DNA from: Carya illinoinensis
Taxonomy: Eukaryota > Streptophyta > Magnoliopsida > Fagales > Juglandaceae
Direction of reading: 5' to 3'
Assembly (NCBI RefSeq): GCF_018687715.1
Contig: NC_056755.1
Span: 21,917,501-21,981,500 of the forward strand
DNA: 64,000 bases
The stretch's first letter is position 1. Each line of letters begins with the position of its first letter. Positions 22,500-34,413 of the stretch are shown piece after piece. The notes under the pieces were generated by a model, which saw only the letters and a program-made list of their open reading frames with translations, searched no databases and was not told where the DNA came from. The position numbers and the translations under genes are program-made.

Positions 22500-23876
22500 A
22501 AGCATTGGTAGTGGGCTCAACAAAGCCAAATTATAGCCAAAGAATAGTTAAAATATGATATAAACCTCTACAATGGGCTCAATAAATATATAGTAAATTT
22601 AGCCATCAACCCTTTGGCTGGCTAAATTTATTGAGCCAAAGACACTAGCTAAATAATATTTTTGGACTAAAATATTACTTCCCCCGCTGCCCATTGTCTC
22701 CCGCGTAGCCGAATTTCTGCCCTTCCCCTTTCATCTCCTTCACTTGGGCAAAACCCACTAGAGCAACAGATTGGCTCCCAGCTCTCTCCCAAATTTTTGG
22801 TTTTGGGTGGCCGAAACTCTCTCTTGGATTGCTTCCTAGCTCCAGCGTCTGTAGCACCGAATGAAGACCAACCGCAGCACTGAACTAGAGCAACCGCAGC
22901 ACCGAACGAACTCCATTGTCTCCCAGCTGCAGCACCGAACGGACTCGACTCCGTGAGAATTTAAGGACCACCGGTAAGCCGCCGAATCCCAGGCCATCCA
23001 TTGAACTGATTCTCCTTTGTTTTTTTTATTTTTTATGCGATTTCTAGTAAAGGGCACCGGACGAATCTTCTGGTTTTGGTACCGGACAAGATTCATCACA
23101 CCAGACGGATTCCCAGCTGCAGCACCGAACGAGCCTCTGTCTCCGTGAGAATTTCATCTGCGCCGGTAAATCCCAGGTCATCGTGCTCCTCTGTTTTTTT
23201 TAATGCATTTTCTGGAATCTACAAATGGACCGGATGAGATTTTTCTTTTCTTTGATGTTTGAACTCCATATTTTTTTTTAGAATTCTCAATGGTTGATTG
23301 AATTTCTGGAATTTGATTTTGGTGTATTGATTTGATAAAATTCTTGAGTTGAAGTGAATGAAATTGTTGAAGAAATATTATATTTTACAGTAAAAATATA
23401 TAACCGCTGGAGAATTATAACTATTAAAAAATATAACCGTTGGTAAAATATAACCATTAAAAAAAATAATACATCAATAATATAGCCGTTAAAAAATATA
23501 GCCGTTGGAAAAATATAGCTGTTATAAATTTTAATACATCAATAATACAACCATAAATTTTAATATAACAATAATACAACCATAAAATTTAATATAACAA
23601 TAATACAACCATATACTTTAATACAACAATAATATAACCATAAATTTTAATACAACAATAAACTTTAATGCAACCATAATATTTAATATAATCATATTCA
23701 AATTACAATTAGAATTAAAATTCAATAAAAAGTTCAAAATCAATATTTTAATAGAATAGTGAAAGATTTGTTGAGCCTATTATTTGATATTATAAAAAGT
23801 GGCTAGCTAAAATTTGTAAAAGTTAAAACTCTAGCTAAATTTTAGTTAAAGTTTGTTGAGCCCACTACTAGTACTC
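22500..23876. mobile_element. 1.38-kb PIF/Harbinger-like non-autonomous element
   Basis: The left end AAGCATTGGTAGTGGGCTCA and inverted right end GAGTACTAGTAGTGGGCTCA share GTAGTGGGCTCAACAAA. A TAA trinucleotide flanks both ends (22497-22499 and 23877-23879), the duplication typical of PIF/Harbinger. Extra copies of TGGGCTCAATAAAT and TTTATTGAGCC lie inside the left arm. No transposase is visible. The interior holds a duplicated CG-richer block (22920-23180) and a decayed ~26-bp tandem repeat (23390-23680, AATACAACCATAAATTTTAA and variants). Confidence 0.6.
22919..23180 (+). repeat. Duplicated exon-like block inside the PIF-like element
   Basis: Two copies start TCCCAGCTGCAGCACCGAAC (about 22921 and 23111). 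Each continues to CTCCGTGAGAATTT, and each is followed by CCGGTAAG or CCGGTAAA (splice-donor-like) and AATCCCAGG-CATC. Each copy is therefore about 190 bp long. I see no protein family in them. Confidence 0.65.
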
Positions 23877-24829
23877 TAACATGACAAAGTTTGTGGGTAA
23901 TTGGTAAAACTCCAATACACCCTCTTATCTCATTCTTTCATTCCAACCTCATATTGGGATGATGCATTTTTCCTGGCCACCTTTATTCTTAATCGTCTAC
24001 TAACATCACCATTGCATAAACTGTCACATTTTGAAAAATTGTTCAACAAAAGGCCTAACTAATCTATCTTATGTGTGTTCGGCTGTGCATGTTGGCCGTA
24101 TCTCTCCCATACTACCACCATAAAATTGACTTCTGCTAAAAAAAATGTGTCATTTTTGGTGTTAGTAAAAATCACAATGGTTACCAGTGCTTGGACATGT
24201 CTACTGGCAAAATATATGTCTCACGGCATATCGTTTTTAACGAGAAACACTTTCCTTTCTTGACTCTTCTAGTTGATCAATCTCATTCGCCTCTCTCATT
24301 ACTCCCTCATGCACAAAGCCATTCCCATAGGGCACCACATGTCTCTCCCTCACATTACATATCTCCTTAGTCGGTACCCACTTTGGCCTCCATGTCTTTA
24401 GTGCCTTCGAGTCCCTGTGTCACTCCACCTCACATAAATTCCTCATCTTCATTCTCGGCATCTTCTCCTATTAATTCCAATCAATCTTCTCCCTCCCCAT
24501 CCACTCCTACAAATTCGGCATCACCTGATTCTTCCCATATTTACATGCCTACATCACCTACCTTATCCAACTTTGACACCTCTACTTCTTTTGATCATGC
24601 CGAGACCTCTCCGTCTACTAGTCCATCCATTGATCACACTAACAATTCTTAATCCACCAGTCCATCTTTTGGTCACCCTCCTACATCAGGTGCTCCTCTC
24701 ACACGAATTCATCCTATGCGTACAGGCAGCCAGAACAACATTGTCAAATAGAAATTTTTTTTTGATGAATCCCCTGCACCACAGATTTTTATGGCAAACT
24801 TGAGTCCAGTTCCTGATGATACTGGATGT

Positions 24830-25550
24830 TATTCATGTGCTAACACTTGACACTTATACATAATGATACCTGGTAGCTTGTTCCTTATCAAGAGGGTATG
24901 AATTTTGCCAACAAGTGGGTCTACTGTGTTAAAAAGAATCCATTGGCAAGCCAATTCTTCACAAGGCATGGTTTGTGGCTAAGGGATATCATCAGCAACC
25001 GAGGATCGACTATGGGGATGCCTTTAGTCTGGTGATCAAGCCAACCACCATTCGTTTGGTTCTTACTTTTGTTATTTCTCAGTAATGGCCCATCCAACAG
25101 ATTGACATATCAAATGCGTTCCTACATGGCTTCTCAAATGAGAAGGTTTTTATGACTTAGCCGACTGGGTATGTGGATAAAAAATTCCCTCATCATGTCT
25201 GTCGTCTCAAAAAGGCACTGTATGGTTTAAAACAAGTGCCCCGTGCGTGGTATGCCAGCATGAGTTCCAAGTTGCTTGATTATGGGTTTCTTAACTCCAA
25301 ACCATATACTTCCCCCTTTATTTTTAATTCTCATCACATACAACTTTTGTTCTTGTGTATGTAGATGACATACTTATCACAGGGTCATCTCAAGCTGTAG
25401 TTACTTCTCTTATTTTGTTTCTCGGTGTTGAGTTTGCTGTCAAGGATCTCAGCCCCATCCGCTTCTTCTTTGGTATTGAACTTGTTCCTAAACATGATGA
25501 ACTCTTGCTGAGTCAAAAACGATATGTTCTTGATTTATTATCCTGAACCA
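24830..25550 (+). pseudogene. copia reverse transcriptase fragment
   Basis: Visible motifs are CRLKKALYGLKQVPRAWYA (25199-25255), then YVDDILITGSS (25358-25390) with the catalytic Asp pair, then FFFGIELVPKHDELLLSQKR (about 25463-25520). A stop splits the domain in front of the YVDD box and a frame change precedes it. The enzyme would copy element RNA to DNA, but this copy cannot be made whole. Confidence 0.8.
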
Positions 25551-25817
25551 ACATGTCAAATGCTAAGGCCATGCCATCACCTATGTCAACCAGCTCCCAC
25601 CTCTCTTTAATTGATGGTGCAAATTTTTCTTATCCTAGTCTTTATAGGAGTGTGGTTGGAACCCTTCAATACCTCTCTCTTAAACGTCCTGACAGCATTC
25701 TCAGTCAATAAGGTGTGCCAATTCATGCATAAGCCCATGGATAAACATTGGGCTGTTGTAAAACTCATCAAGTGTTACCTCTGGGAGATTGTTGGTTTTG
25801 GCTTATTGCTGCGCCCA

Positions 25818-26099
25818 AGTCCCTTGTTCCAACTCTCAATTTTCTCCAATGCTGATTGGGTCAAGAGCCCTGATGATAGAAAATCCATCGGGGGTTATTG
25901 TGTCTTCCTTGGTCAGTCTTTAATTTCCTGGAGTTCCCAAAAACAACCAACTGTGTCAAGTCCCTTGTTCCAACTCTCAATTTTCTCCAATGCTGATTGG
26001 GTCAAGAGCCCTGATGATAGAAAATCCATCGGGGGTTATTGTGTCTTCCTTGGTCAGTCTTTAATTTCCTGGAGTTCCCAAAAACAACCAACTGTGTCA
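25818..26099 (+). repeat. Exact 141-bp in-frame tandem duplication in RNase H
   Basis: 25818-25958 and 25959-26099 appear identical base for base by eye. Each encodes the same 47 residues, including FSNADWVKSPDDRKSIGGYC and LISWSSQKQP. The duplicated piece covers part of the copia RNase H domain (the DADW region). Because 141 is a multiple of three, the frame continues through both copies into STSSTESEYKAL. Confidence 0.9.
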
Positions 26100-26419
26100 A
26101 CGTCGAGTACCGAGTCTGAGTATAAGGCACTTGTGAATGTTACATAGGAATTACTATGGATTAAATCTCTTTTACATGAGCTGGAAAGTTTCTCTACTAA
26201 GTGTCCATGCCTCTGGTGTGATAATCTTGGGGTAACGTTTTGTCAGCCAATCCAATTCTCCATGCACGTATCAAGCATGTTGAGATTGATTATCACTTTG
26301 TCTACGAGCAAGTTCAAAAATAAGCTCTCGATGTTCAGTTCCTACCTAGCGAGTCCCAATTTGTGGATGCACTAATGAAACCTTTGCCCACTGTGCGTCT
26401 GATCCCCCTTGCTTAGCTT

Positions 26420-26630
26420 GAGGGGGGATAATAAGGCAACTATGGATTTGGCTACTGATATGCCTCCTCCTTCACCAGACTAGATCTTGTGATTGCTGCT
26501 TTCTTATCTCTACGTTATTACTTTCGTTGTATACATCTTAAGCACTAATTGTATAGTCAACTCTTGTAATTGTATATATACATGAATACAATTACTCCAC
26601 TTGATATTGAGGGAGATTACAACATTTGCA
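26420..26630 (+). repeat. Probable 3' LTR of the truncated copia
   Basis: It follows the purine-rich tract at about 26410-26428 and contains TGTATATATACATGAATACA, a common end-of-LTR pattern in plant copia elements. It ends near ATTACAACA. The first bases are not TG, so the left edge is approximate and no partner LTR exists here. Confidence 0.5.
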
Positions 26631-27088
26631 ATACTGTAATTATTTCTTTAGGGGCGGAGGTACTAGGGATTTGCAGAATATATATATATATATATATATA
26701 TTTTTAAATTAAGACTACTTGATTTTTTTTAAGACTGGTTTTATTAGTACTATGAACACATTTCTTATGATAAGAGATCTAATGAGACCAACATATAATA
26801 TAAGGTTATGGGTGATATATACTACACATAAAATTAAAGTATGTACAATTTGAGGATAAACCAACCGATGCATCCCTTGTGGTTTAGGGAGATGTTTGTG
26901 TTAAAAGATTTTCTTTAAAATCTAGCTTACTCTTTCTACTCATGATGATTTACAGTGTACTTGGATAAACAATATAGTTAGAGTTACACATCCTATTTAC
27001 ACATTTCTCTTGCTATGTAGTACTCTATTTGAATTTCTTTCCTACACTTCATCTACTACAGTGTATTGGCCACACCTATATTCTCTGG
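26631..27088. other. Spacer; no gene seen
   Basis: AT-rich. It includes a TA microsatellite at about 26679-26701 and otherwise nothing recognised. Confidence 0.45.
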
Positions 27089-27093
27089 GCATT

Positions 27094-27479
27094 TGCTAGA
27101 AACAAAAGTTTCTTGTATATTGATTTCCTTCAACTTTACAATGAGGAAGTGCCTCTGTATTTATACTAATAAAATAGATACAAAGAATTCTTTACAACAG
27201 AAATATTATAGTTAATAAAAATAAAAGTGCTGCTACGGTTATAAGGGATGATTGGAGAATATTTTGGAGGATGCTTTGGCTATTGGCTCCTGTAGAGTAT
27301 TTTTGATAGAGTTGGCATTGTGTGCTATCTACACACCACATGCTGTATGGTGCATGCTGTTGCATGCTGCGTGTCCTGCATTTTGCAATGCAAGTGTTGC
27401 TGGAGCAGGTTTCATACCCGCTGCTGGTTGTGCATTATTTGTACATTGCATGTCAGGTATTGCATTAGTGGCTTGAACA
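27094..27479 (-). repeat. 3' LTR of the complete copia
   Basis: 386 bp with TG...CA ends. It matches 36833-37194 throughout but has ~24 bp more in a GCATGCTGTTGCATGCTGC-type stretch near 27355. It is adjacent on its right to GGCCCCCTCAAG, the polypurine tract read on the minus strand. Confidence 0.92.
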
Positions 27480-27489
27480 GGCCCCCTCA

Positions 27490-28777
27490 AGTCAAGCGGC
27501 AATGAAGACAAGTGTGGACTTGAACACAAGTGTTGAAACCGTGAAGAAGACAAAGGTTTTGTTAGGAGATCTGCTACCTGATCTTTTCCAGAGATGAAGG
27601 CAACTTGCAAAGATTTGTTGAGAACTCTGTTTCTTAAAAATGAAAATCAATTTTAACATGTTTTGTTCGAGCATGGAAGACAGGATTGGATGATAAATAC
27701 GTAGCCTCCAAGTTGTCACAATATAGTAATGGAGCAACATTTAGGTTGATGCTGAGATATCAACATAGATGTTGGATCTAGATAGTTTCTGCAGTGGAGT
27801 GAGCTACTGACTTGAACTCAGCCTCGATTGATGACCTCGTTATGGTTTGCTGCTTCTTTGAGGACCATGAGTTCAGATTGCATCCAGAGTAAACACATTA
27901 GGCACTTGTCCACCATCTATCCTCTAGGCACCCAGCCTAATCCGAATCAAAAAAGGCAATGAGATTCATTGAAGGTGAACGAGAGAAGCTTAATCCAAGC
28001 TGGGACGTGTTCGTAAGGTACCTAAGTATCCTTTTTACTGCTTGCCAATTAGGGACACTTGGAGAGTTCATGTACTGGCAGACTTTACTTACGGCGAAGG
28101 CTAATTCTGGCCTTGTAAATGACAAGTATTGGAGAGACCCTACTGTACTTCGATAGAAAATGACATCTTCAAATAAGTTGCCTGAATGTATGCTAAGCTT
28201 TTCAGAAGTGGCCACTGGGGTCTTGAATGGTTTTGCTAGTGTCGTGTTTGTCCTGTCCAACAAGTCAACAATATATTTCTTGTGAGTCAGTAACATTGAA
28301 CCATCTGAGTTATGTGTTACTTCAGTTCCTAAAAAGAAATGAAGCTTGCCGAGGTCTGTAATTGGAAAATCTAGCCGTAATGCATGAATAAGGTCATTAA
28401 TGGGCTGCATGTTGGATCCCATAACAAGAAGATCATCTACATAGACTAGTACATAGAAACATGCAGAACCATTAATTCAAGCAAATAAGGAGCTATCGGC
28501 AAATGAAATATTGAACCCAAGATCACTGAATTTCTGATCTTGGTGATTGATTTAGGCCATAGATGGCTTTCCTTAGTTTGCAAACATGATGAGGAAATTG
28601 TGGATGTGAGAAGCCAGGTGGTTGATTCATGTAAATTGTTTCAGATAACGGTCCATAGAGGAAAGCATTTTGAACATCATATTGTTGGACAGGCCATCCA
28701 TTTGTCACGGCAAAGGCTAAAACAAGTCTGATAGTAGTGGCTTTGACCATGGGGCTGAATGTTTGATCATAATCCAA
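27490..28777 (-). pseudogene. copia RT and RNase H
   Basis: From right to left on the minus strand: DYDQTFSPMVKATTIRLVLA and VQQYDVQNAFLYG (28777-28640), CKLRKAIYGLNQSPR, then YVDDLLVMGSN (about 28420-28450) with the catalytic Asp pair. Next are FPITDLGKLHFFLGTEV and LQYLSFTRPELAFAVSKVCQ (28380-28040). RNase H pieces and the closing GKDQVADLLTKPL are at about 27560-27590. A frame change separates the RT halves near 28520 and others lie in RNase H. Confidence 0.88.
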
Positions 28778-29074
28778 ACTACATTGTTGAAGAAATCATT
28801 TTGCCACTAAATGTGCCTTCTGCCTTTCTATTGTACTATCGGCAAGTCGTTTGGTGTGTAATATCCACTTACATGATACTACATTTTGAGCTTCAGAGGC
28901 TGGTACGAGTGACCAAGTATCATTTGCTAGGAGTGCATTAAACACCCTTGACATGGCTTCTCTTCATTCCTTAAACTACTGTGCAACAGAAAAGCATGTG
29001 GGCAGTTTTGGGATAAAGGAGTTGCTTGAGAGATGAGTTTGAGGAGATGGCCACCAAATGGTGCCATTGGTAAA

Positions 29075-30150
29075 CTAACATGGTCGAATTGAACCAGTTC
29101 TCGAGCGAGTTGCCATTGTGTGTGCTAGTTGTGTAGGAATTGGTGCAGATGGTTGTGGTGAAGGCTCTGAGGAAGAAGTTGGAATTGGACCTAAAATGCT
29201 TTGGGCTTGTTGTGGGTGTTGTGAGGGGGATACGAAAATGGGAAGGATAGCTTTAGGGGGCTCGAGTAGTTTTAGTGTGGTGAAACTGAGACTATCTTTG
29301 AAAGGTAAGTGAGCTTCATTTTGTTTTATGTCTTTGGAAATGTAGAGTCTTTTGGAAGGGATGTGATAACATATTGAGCCTTTGTGAGCTGTGCTTAGGC
29401 CCAGATACACGCACTCCACGGCCCTCTAATCAAACTTATGTGTTTATTATAGGGCGTGTTAAAGGCCAACATGCCAAACCAAAAACTAACAAGGCTTTGT
29501 TATCTGGTTCCTTTTTGTGAAGAATGGAAAAGGTGAGGTGTGATTGAGAGAAGGGGATGGCAACATGTTGATTAACTACACGACATATTGAAAAGCATAG
29601 GGCCAGAATGTCAAAGGAATTGAAGCATGTGCAAGTAACGTAAGGCTAGAGTCAACAATGTGCCTATATTTTCGTTCCACAATTCCGCTTTGAGTGTGAG
29701 CTTGGGGATGTGTTAGACGATGAATAATGTCGGTGATGGAAAGAATATAAGTGAATGTTCTGAATTCCTAACCCCAATCTGTTTTAAGTTGCTTAATTTT
29801 AGTGTTGAAGTATTGTAATTCAACATAAGACTTAAATTTTAGAAAAATTGACAAAGCTTGGGACTTGGTTTGAAGAGGAAATAACCATGTATACCAAGAA
29901 TGATCATTAACAAAAGAAATGTAAAATCTAAAGCCATCAGGAGAAACATATGGTGCAGGTCCCCACAAATCACTAAAAGCTAAATCGAAAGGAGAATGAG
30001 ACTTAGTATTTCTAGTAAATGCAGGTACACGATGGCCATGGCACAAGCATTACAAAAATACATTGAAGACATTTTCTCAAAAGGTAGACCATGCTGAGGT
30101 AAAACTGTGTGAACAAATTTAAAGGAAGGGTGGCCAAGACATGAATGTCA
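29075..30150 (-). pseudogene. copia integrase
   Basis: From right to left: a HVLATLPLNLFTQF-like zinc-binding piece (about 30140), SPFDLAFSDLWGPAP (about 29980) and FYISFVNDHSWYTWLFPL (about 29890), the first part of the catalytic core. The conserved WG(x)EF region follows with a stop at 29766. The C-terminal part at 29420-29280 reads CVYLGLSTAHKGSICYHI, the post-core region, ending in a Pro/Ser-rich linker. Several stops interrupt it. Confidence 0.85.
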
Positions 30151-30717
30151 CATTGAGAAAGAGGAGAGAGAGCTTGTGTTGGCCTGAGGAGATTGAGGTG
30201 ATAGAGTGTAGAGGCCATTACGAGCTGTTCCTTGGAGTAGTGTGTTCCCCGTGATGCGGTCCTTTACATGAAAATGATCATAAAAGAATTGGAAAAAGAC
30301 ATTATTATTAGAATAAAACTGTTTAACTGAAAGGAGATTTTTAGTGAATGATGGAACACAAAGTAATTTGGTTAAAATAAAATTTGATGAAGAATGTGGA
30401 AGAAGGGCTGAACCAGTATGGGAGATTGGGACAAATGATCCATCACCAACTTGAAGTTGTTCTGCACCAGTGTATTCAACAGATTGAAGATTGAGATTAG
30501 CAAGCTCGCTCGTAATGTGGTTTGTTGCCACCGTGTCATGATACCAAGTGGCATCGGTGGGATAGGTAGAGGCACTGTAATGGGCTAAGGCAAGAGCTAC
30601 TGAGGTGTATGCTTGGTTAAATTTGCATATGCATGTGAGGGCCATATGCCCCACCCTATTGCAGACTTGACATACAGGTCTTGTATCAGTTTAGGAAGTA
30701 AAGGAAGTAGAGGAAGG
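30151..30717 (-). pseudogene. copia zinc knuckle and protease
   Basis: CQVCNRVGHMALTC (about 30675-30634) is a perfect Cx2Cx4Hx4C gag knuckle. It is followed by an aspartic-protease-like section, ATWYHDTVATNHIT (family form DSGATDHIT, here with D-T-V-A replacing D-S-G-A) and LLCVPSFTKNLLSV. The frame is open from 30654 to 30151. The knuckle is cut off from gag by the nested element. Confidence 0.8.
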
Positions 30718-30994
30718 TGAAATTCCCCAAGTACCCCTATAAAACCACTCAATTTTCTTGAACAAATTGGTTAGATCTCAATTATCAAGATTATATAATG
30801 AATCAAATACGTAAAATAAATAATCAAACTTGTAAGACACAACGATTGGTTACGAAGGGAAACTCTTTAAAAGTAAAACCCTACAGGGTAGCCAAACGCA
30901 GGAAAGTCAATCTTATTGTTTAAAAATCAATTACAAGTAATTCTCAATTACAAAACTTTTTTAACTTAACTCTTTTACTTGTCCAGACAAATGA
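30718..30994 (-). repeat. LTR of nested element (3' copy)
   Basis: Starts TGAAATTCCCCAAGTA and ends CCAGACAAATGA; pairs with 36196-36494. The copies differ by several small indels (for example an extra AAGAACTCTTTAA in the right copy), so they are diverged. Confidence 0.75.
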
Positions 30995-33900
30995 TCCATT
31001 TTTCTTCTACTACAGTAGCAACCAAAACCTCTGGCGAATACTTACATTTTTCTTTCAAACTATTGACTTATGTAACAACCCTGTCCTAGGAAGGGTGGAA
31101 TCACTACTTACATACCTATCCCTCTACAGTAATCTCTCTCTCACTTTTTTTTTTTTTTTCTAGTAATATGCGATCAACATGAACATGGCACATGTGTACT
31201 CTAAATTTCTAATTTGATAAAGGAATACTTGATAGCCATTCTATTCAACATTCATCCATAAGAGACTCTTAGAGTCCATCATACGTTCATAAAAATATAA
31301 CTTTTCTAGTGAGGAAGGGACTCCATCTCTACCTTACATACAAGAAGGCACTAAGTCAATGTATAAAGGTTTACCATCACCCCACCATAACGGTTAAACC
31401 ATACCAAGATATACATGATTTAAAGTCCAACCCGATAAAAAGTCCCGACAAGGGACTCATCCCAACATAAAAACAACATCTATAAATATAACCTATCATC
31501 TATGTAAGGTCGAACCAACAAGGAAGATACTAAGTATTTGCCTCTCCCTCTACAGTAATGCCTTGCTTCCCAGCCTCTTTGTCATTACTTGGACGTTTAA
31601 AACATAAACACAAAAGTGAGTCTAATACTCAGTAAGTAGTACACCATGTTGTTAACTTACTAATCATCTATTTTTTTTTCTTTTGAAATCATGCATACAT
31701 AAACCTTTGCTGATTTTGATGATGCTTTCATACATAAACAGTTTAAGAAATAAATCATACTTTCATACATAAACATTTAAACAGTACTTTCATGCATAAC
31801 ATTTAAACAATACTTTCATGCATAACATTACTTTCATATTTTATTTTCATTTTGCTGGTACACACTATTACGCCCGTGTGTTGGGTTAGTGGTCTTTTGG
31901 ATCTGATTCCGCTCATGGCCATGGGTTGGGAATCCTTCCGTCAGGGGCAGCACTGGGTGCACTACTAGTACTATTACCCTTTATTGCAATCTGCTCAATC
32001 CTTTAGTACCATCATTCATTTATCAGTCATAGCCATCACATAGTTTTATACATTAAAACATTCATTTCCTTTCAGTCATTTCAATCCTTTTCATTTAACA
32101 GTTCATTCATGGAAAAACGTCATTCAGTCATTTCTTTCTAAATAAACTCAATGTTGTTTAGAGATAAAGTCGATAATTATTTTACATTCATCCAAAAATT
32201 ACAAATATAATGATAAGATAAACCTTATCATTTAGTCATCTAATCCTATCCAAATTTTGCCTTTACAATCTCCTCCTTTGGCAGATTGGTGACAAAACCA
32301 ACTTGATGAATGTAATACAAAACCTGTCAAAAGCACAAACAGCAAACCAATAAACTGAGTAGAAATTCTAAGCAAATAATCAAGAATAAAAACTTATGTC
32401 TAGCAAAAATAAACTTTCTCCCCCTTAATATCATTCAACTCTCTCTCAATAAATTCATTTAAGCAAATTCATTAAACTCTCACTCAGCAACACACTTACT
32501 CAAACTCTCGCTAAATTTCACAACACCAAAACATTTCAACATATTTCAATTTGCTCTTCCAATACTCACCCTTTTTGTCACTAATATGACAAGACACAAA
32601 AGAGAATAAATATCACTTATATGTGCCAAGATGAAGACACTAAAAAAGACATGATGAACAACTCTCATGTGTCTCAACTTTTCATGGATTAAATGCACTT
32701 GATGTATGAGTATGAATGTATGTCAACCAATGAGAAAATAATTGAGACAACTTGGTTGAGACAAAAAATCAAACCCTTGGTGGGCATGAATGTATGTCAA
32801 ACAATGAGAAAATGATTGAAACAAAAAATAAAACCCTCATGAAAACCGAATGAAAAAGGCCAAGAACCCACTCAAAAATCGTCCTCAATACATGCATAAA
32901 ATAATTTGAAAAAAATCCAGTCACTATCCATTTAGCCCAACAAATAATCAAACCCATCCTTTACATACTCAAAGTCCACAAACCAATCTTCATCAAACAC
33001 ACTCCGATCCCTAAACTTAAAAAAGAAAATAAATTTGAATCAAACAGGCTTACCATGATGTTGAATAGGAGTCAAAGATTATTTATTCTTAATCTCGAGA
33101 GAATCGAAACCGGTATGGGTGATATGGGTAGAATCTGAAAGTGAAAAGATGTGAGAGTACCTTAGGCTACTATATTGCAAGGGTGAGGAAATAATATCGG
33201 GATGAGGCTGAGTGCTTTTTGAAGCGATATAAGTCACTTAAACAACTAAGACCCGTACTACTATTATGCCTCATAAAGTCCTAATGGGACTTAACCAAAC
33301 ACCTATGAGGCCACATCCCTGACATAGACCAACACTCACAATTAATCACACACAACACTTTAATAATATTTTTTATTACTTCATATATTTTATAAATAAA
33401 ATGAAAAAAAAAACAAAAAACAAAAATAAAAATATGGAATAATCAAATCCTTTTTTTAATAAATATATATTTATTATTTTATTATTATTTTTTAAAATAT
33501 GAGCAATGAGACAAGTAGCATGCTTAGATGTATCTTAGGTCAACCATAGTGTATCTCACAAAACAAATCTTATCATTTACACCCTCTCATTTGCCACAAT
33601 CACTATGGATGTTCACTCCTCATAAGATCATTAATGTCAAAATTCATGTGAGTGTGTGAGTGAGCAAACTTATATAAGGTAACAACTCTTTAGTTTTTTT
33701 TAATATATTTTTATAATATTATCCATGAGTATTTTCTTCTTGTAGATGCTCCCAAGAGATTGCCACTCATCTCAGAAGTCAAACTTTATGTTAGGGCCTA
33801 GATACATGAGCATCTCCACCAAACGCTAGTTTGCACAACCCCCCCACCTTTTTATGTCCATTTTTGTTGCACGTCTTTTTTCACAATGATTAGAGCAACG

Positions 33901-34413
33901 ATTTTTTCTATAAGAACTTAAGGAGATAGATCCGTGTAGGGTGTTAGTCTTTTCCCACAATGATTTGACTTTTCTATATGGATCAACTCTTTGTATTTAG
34001 CAAGGGGAGAACTCTTTATTAATGCATTAGGTTCAACTAGTATTAGTTAATTCAAGGCATGAACAACCTCTACGATGAGTATCTCAATATCCAATATAAG
34101 TTCCAATTATACTATGCATACATACAAGTTCTTCACTATGTATTGAAAATGAACTTTGTCAAAATAATCCATAGGGTTAGTATGCACAAAGTGAATTGTA
34201 CAAAATAGAGAGATGCATAGGTTCAAGAATTTATTAAGTGAGAACACAAGTGCTCAAACTTTAACATATCAAGTATGCAATTTCTTTTAAAAAAAAACTT
34301 TGAAGCAAACCAGAAAAATAATATATATACGTTTTTTTATTTAAAAAAACTGACAAACAGTATCATACGCAAAAAATAAATAAAAAAATAAAAATAAAAA
34401 TGCATATCCTAGA
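30995..34413. other. Non-coding interior of the nested element
   Basis: No polymerase domain recognised on either strand. Positions ~31077-32270 look like separate repeat DNA: they begin TGTAACAACCCTGTCC, hold GTTGGGTTAGTGG and CAGCACTGGGTGCAC pieces, and contain (TTTCATACATAAACA)-type repeats at 31730-31850. This may be a further LTR-like insertion. Positions 33360-33500 and 34320-34400 are nearly pure A/T. A CTCCCCCTT tract at about 32420 could be the polypurine tract read on the minus strand. Confidence 0.45.

Larger units (their letters stand above)
23880..26630 (+). mobile_element. 5'-truncated, decayed Ty1/copia element
   Basis: On the plus strand the fragment begins inside integrase (YWDDAFFLATFILNRL-like, about 23955), followed by FGCACWPYL (24080), a Ser/Pro-rich linker (24380-24660), RT (about 24830-25550) and RNase H (about 25800-26180). 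Then comes the ADALMKPLP-like end (about 26365), a purine tract CTTGAGGGGGGATAA (26418) and probable LTR sequence. The 5' half is missing; the fragment abuts the PIF-like element at 23876. Stops and shifts are frequent. Confidence 0.8.

Noticed and set aside
27252..27505. Plus-strand Cys/Ala-rich frames
   Set aside because: They lie within the copia 3' LTR, antisense to the element, and have a matching non-coding partner in the other LTR.
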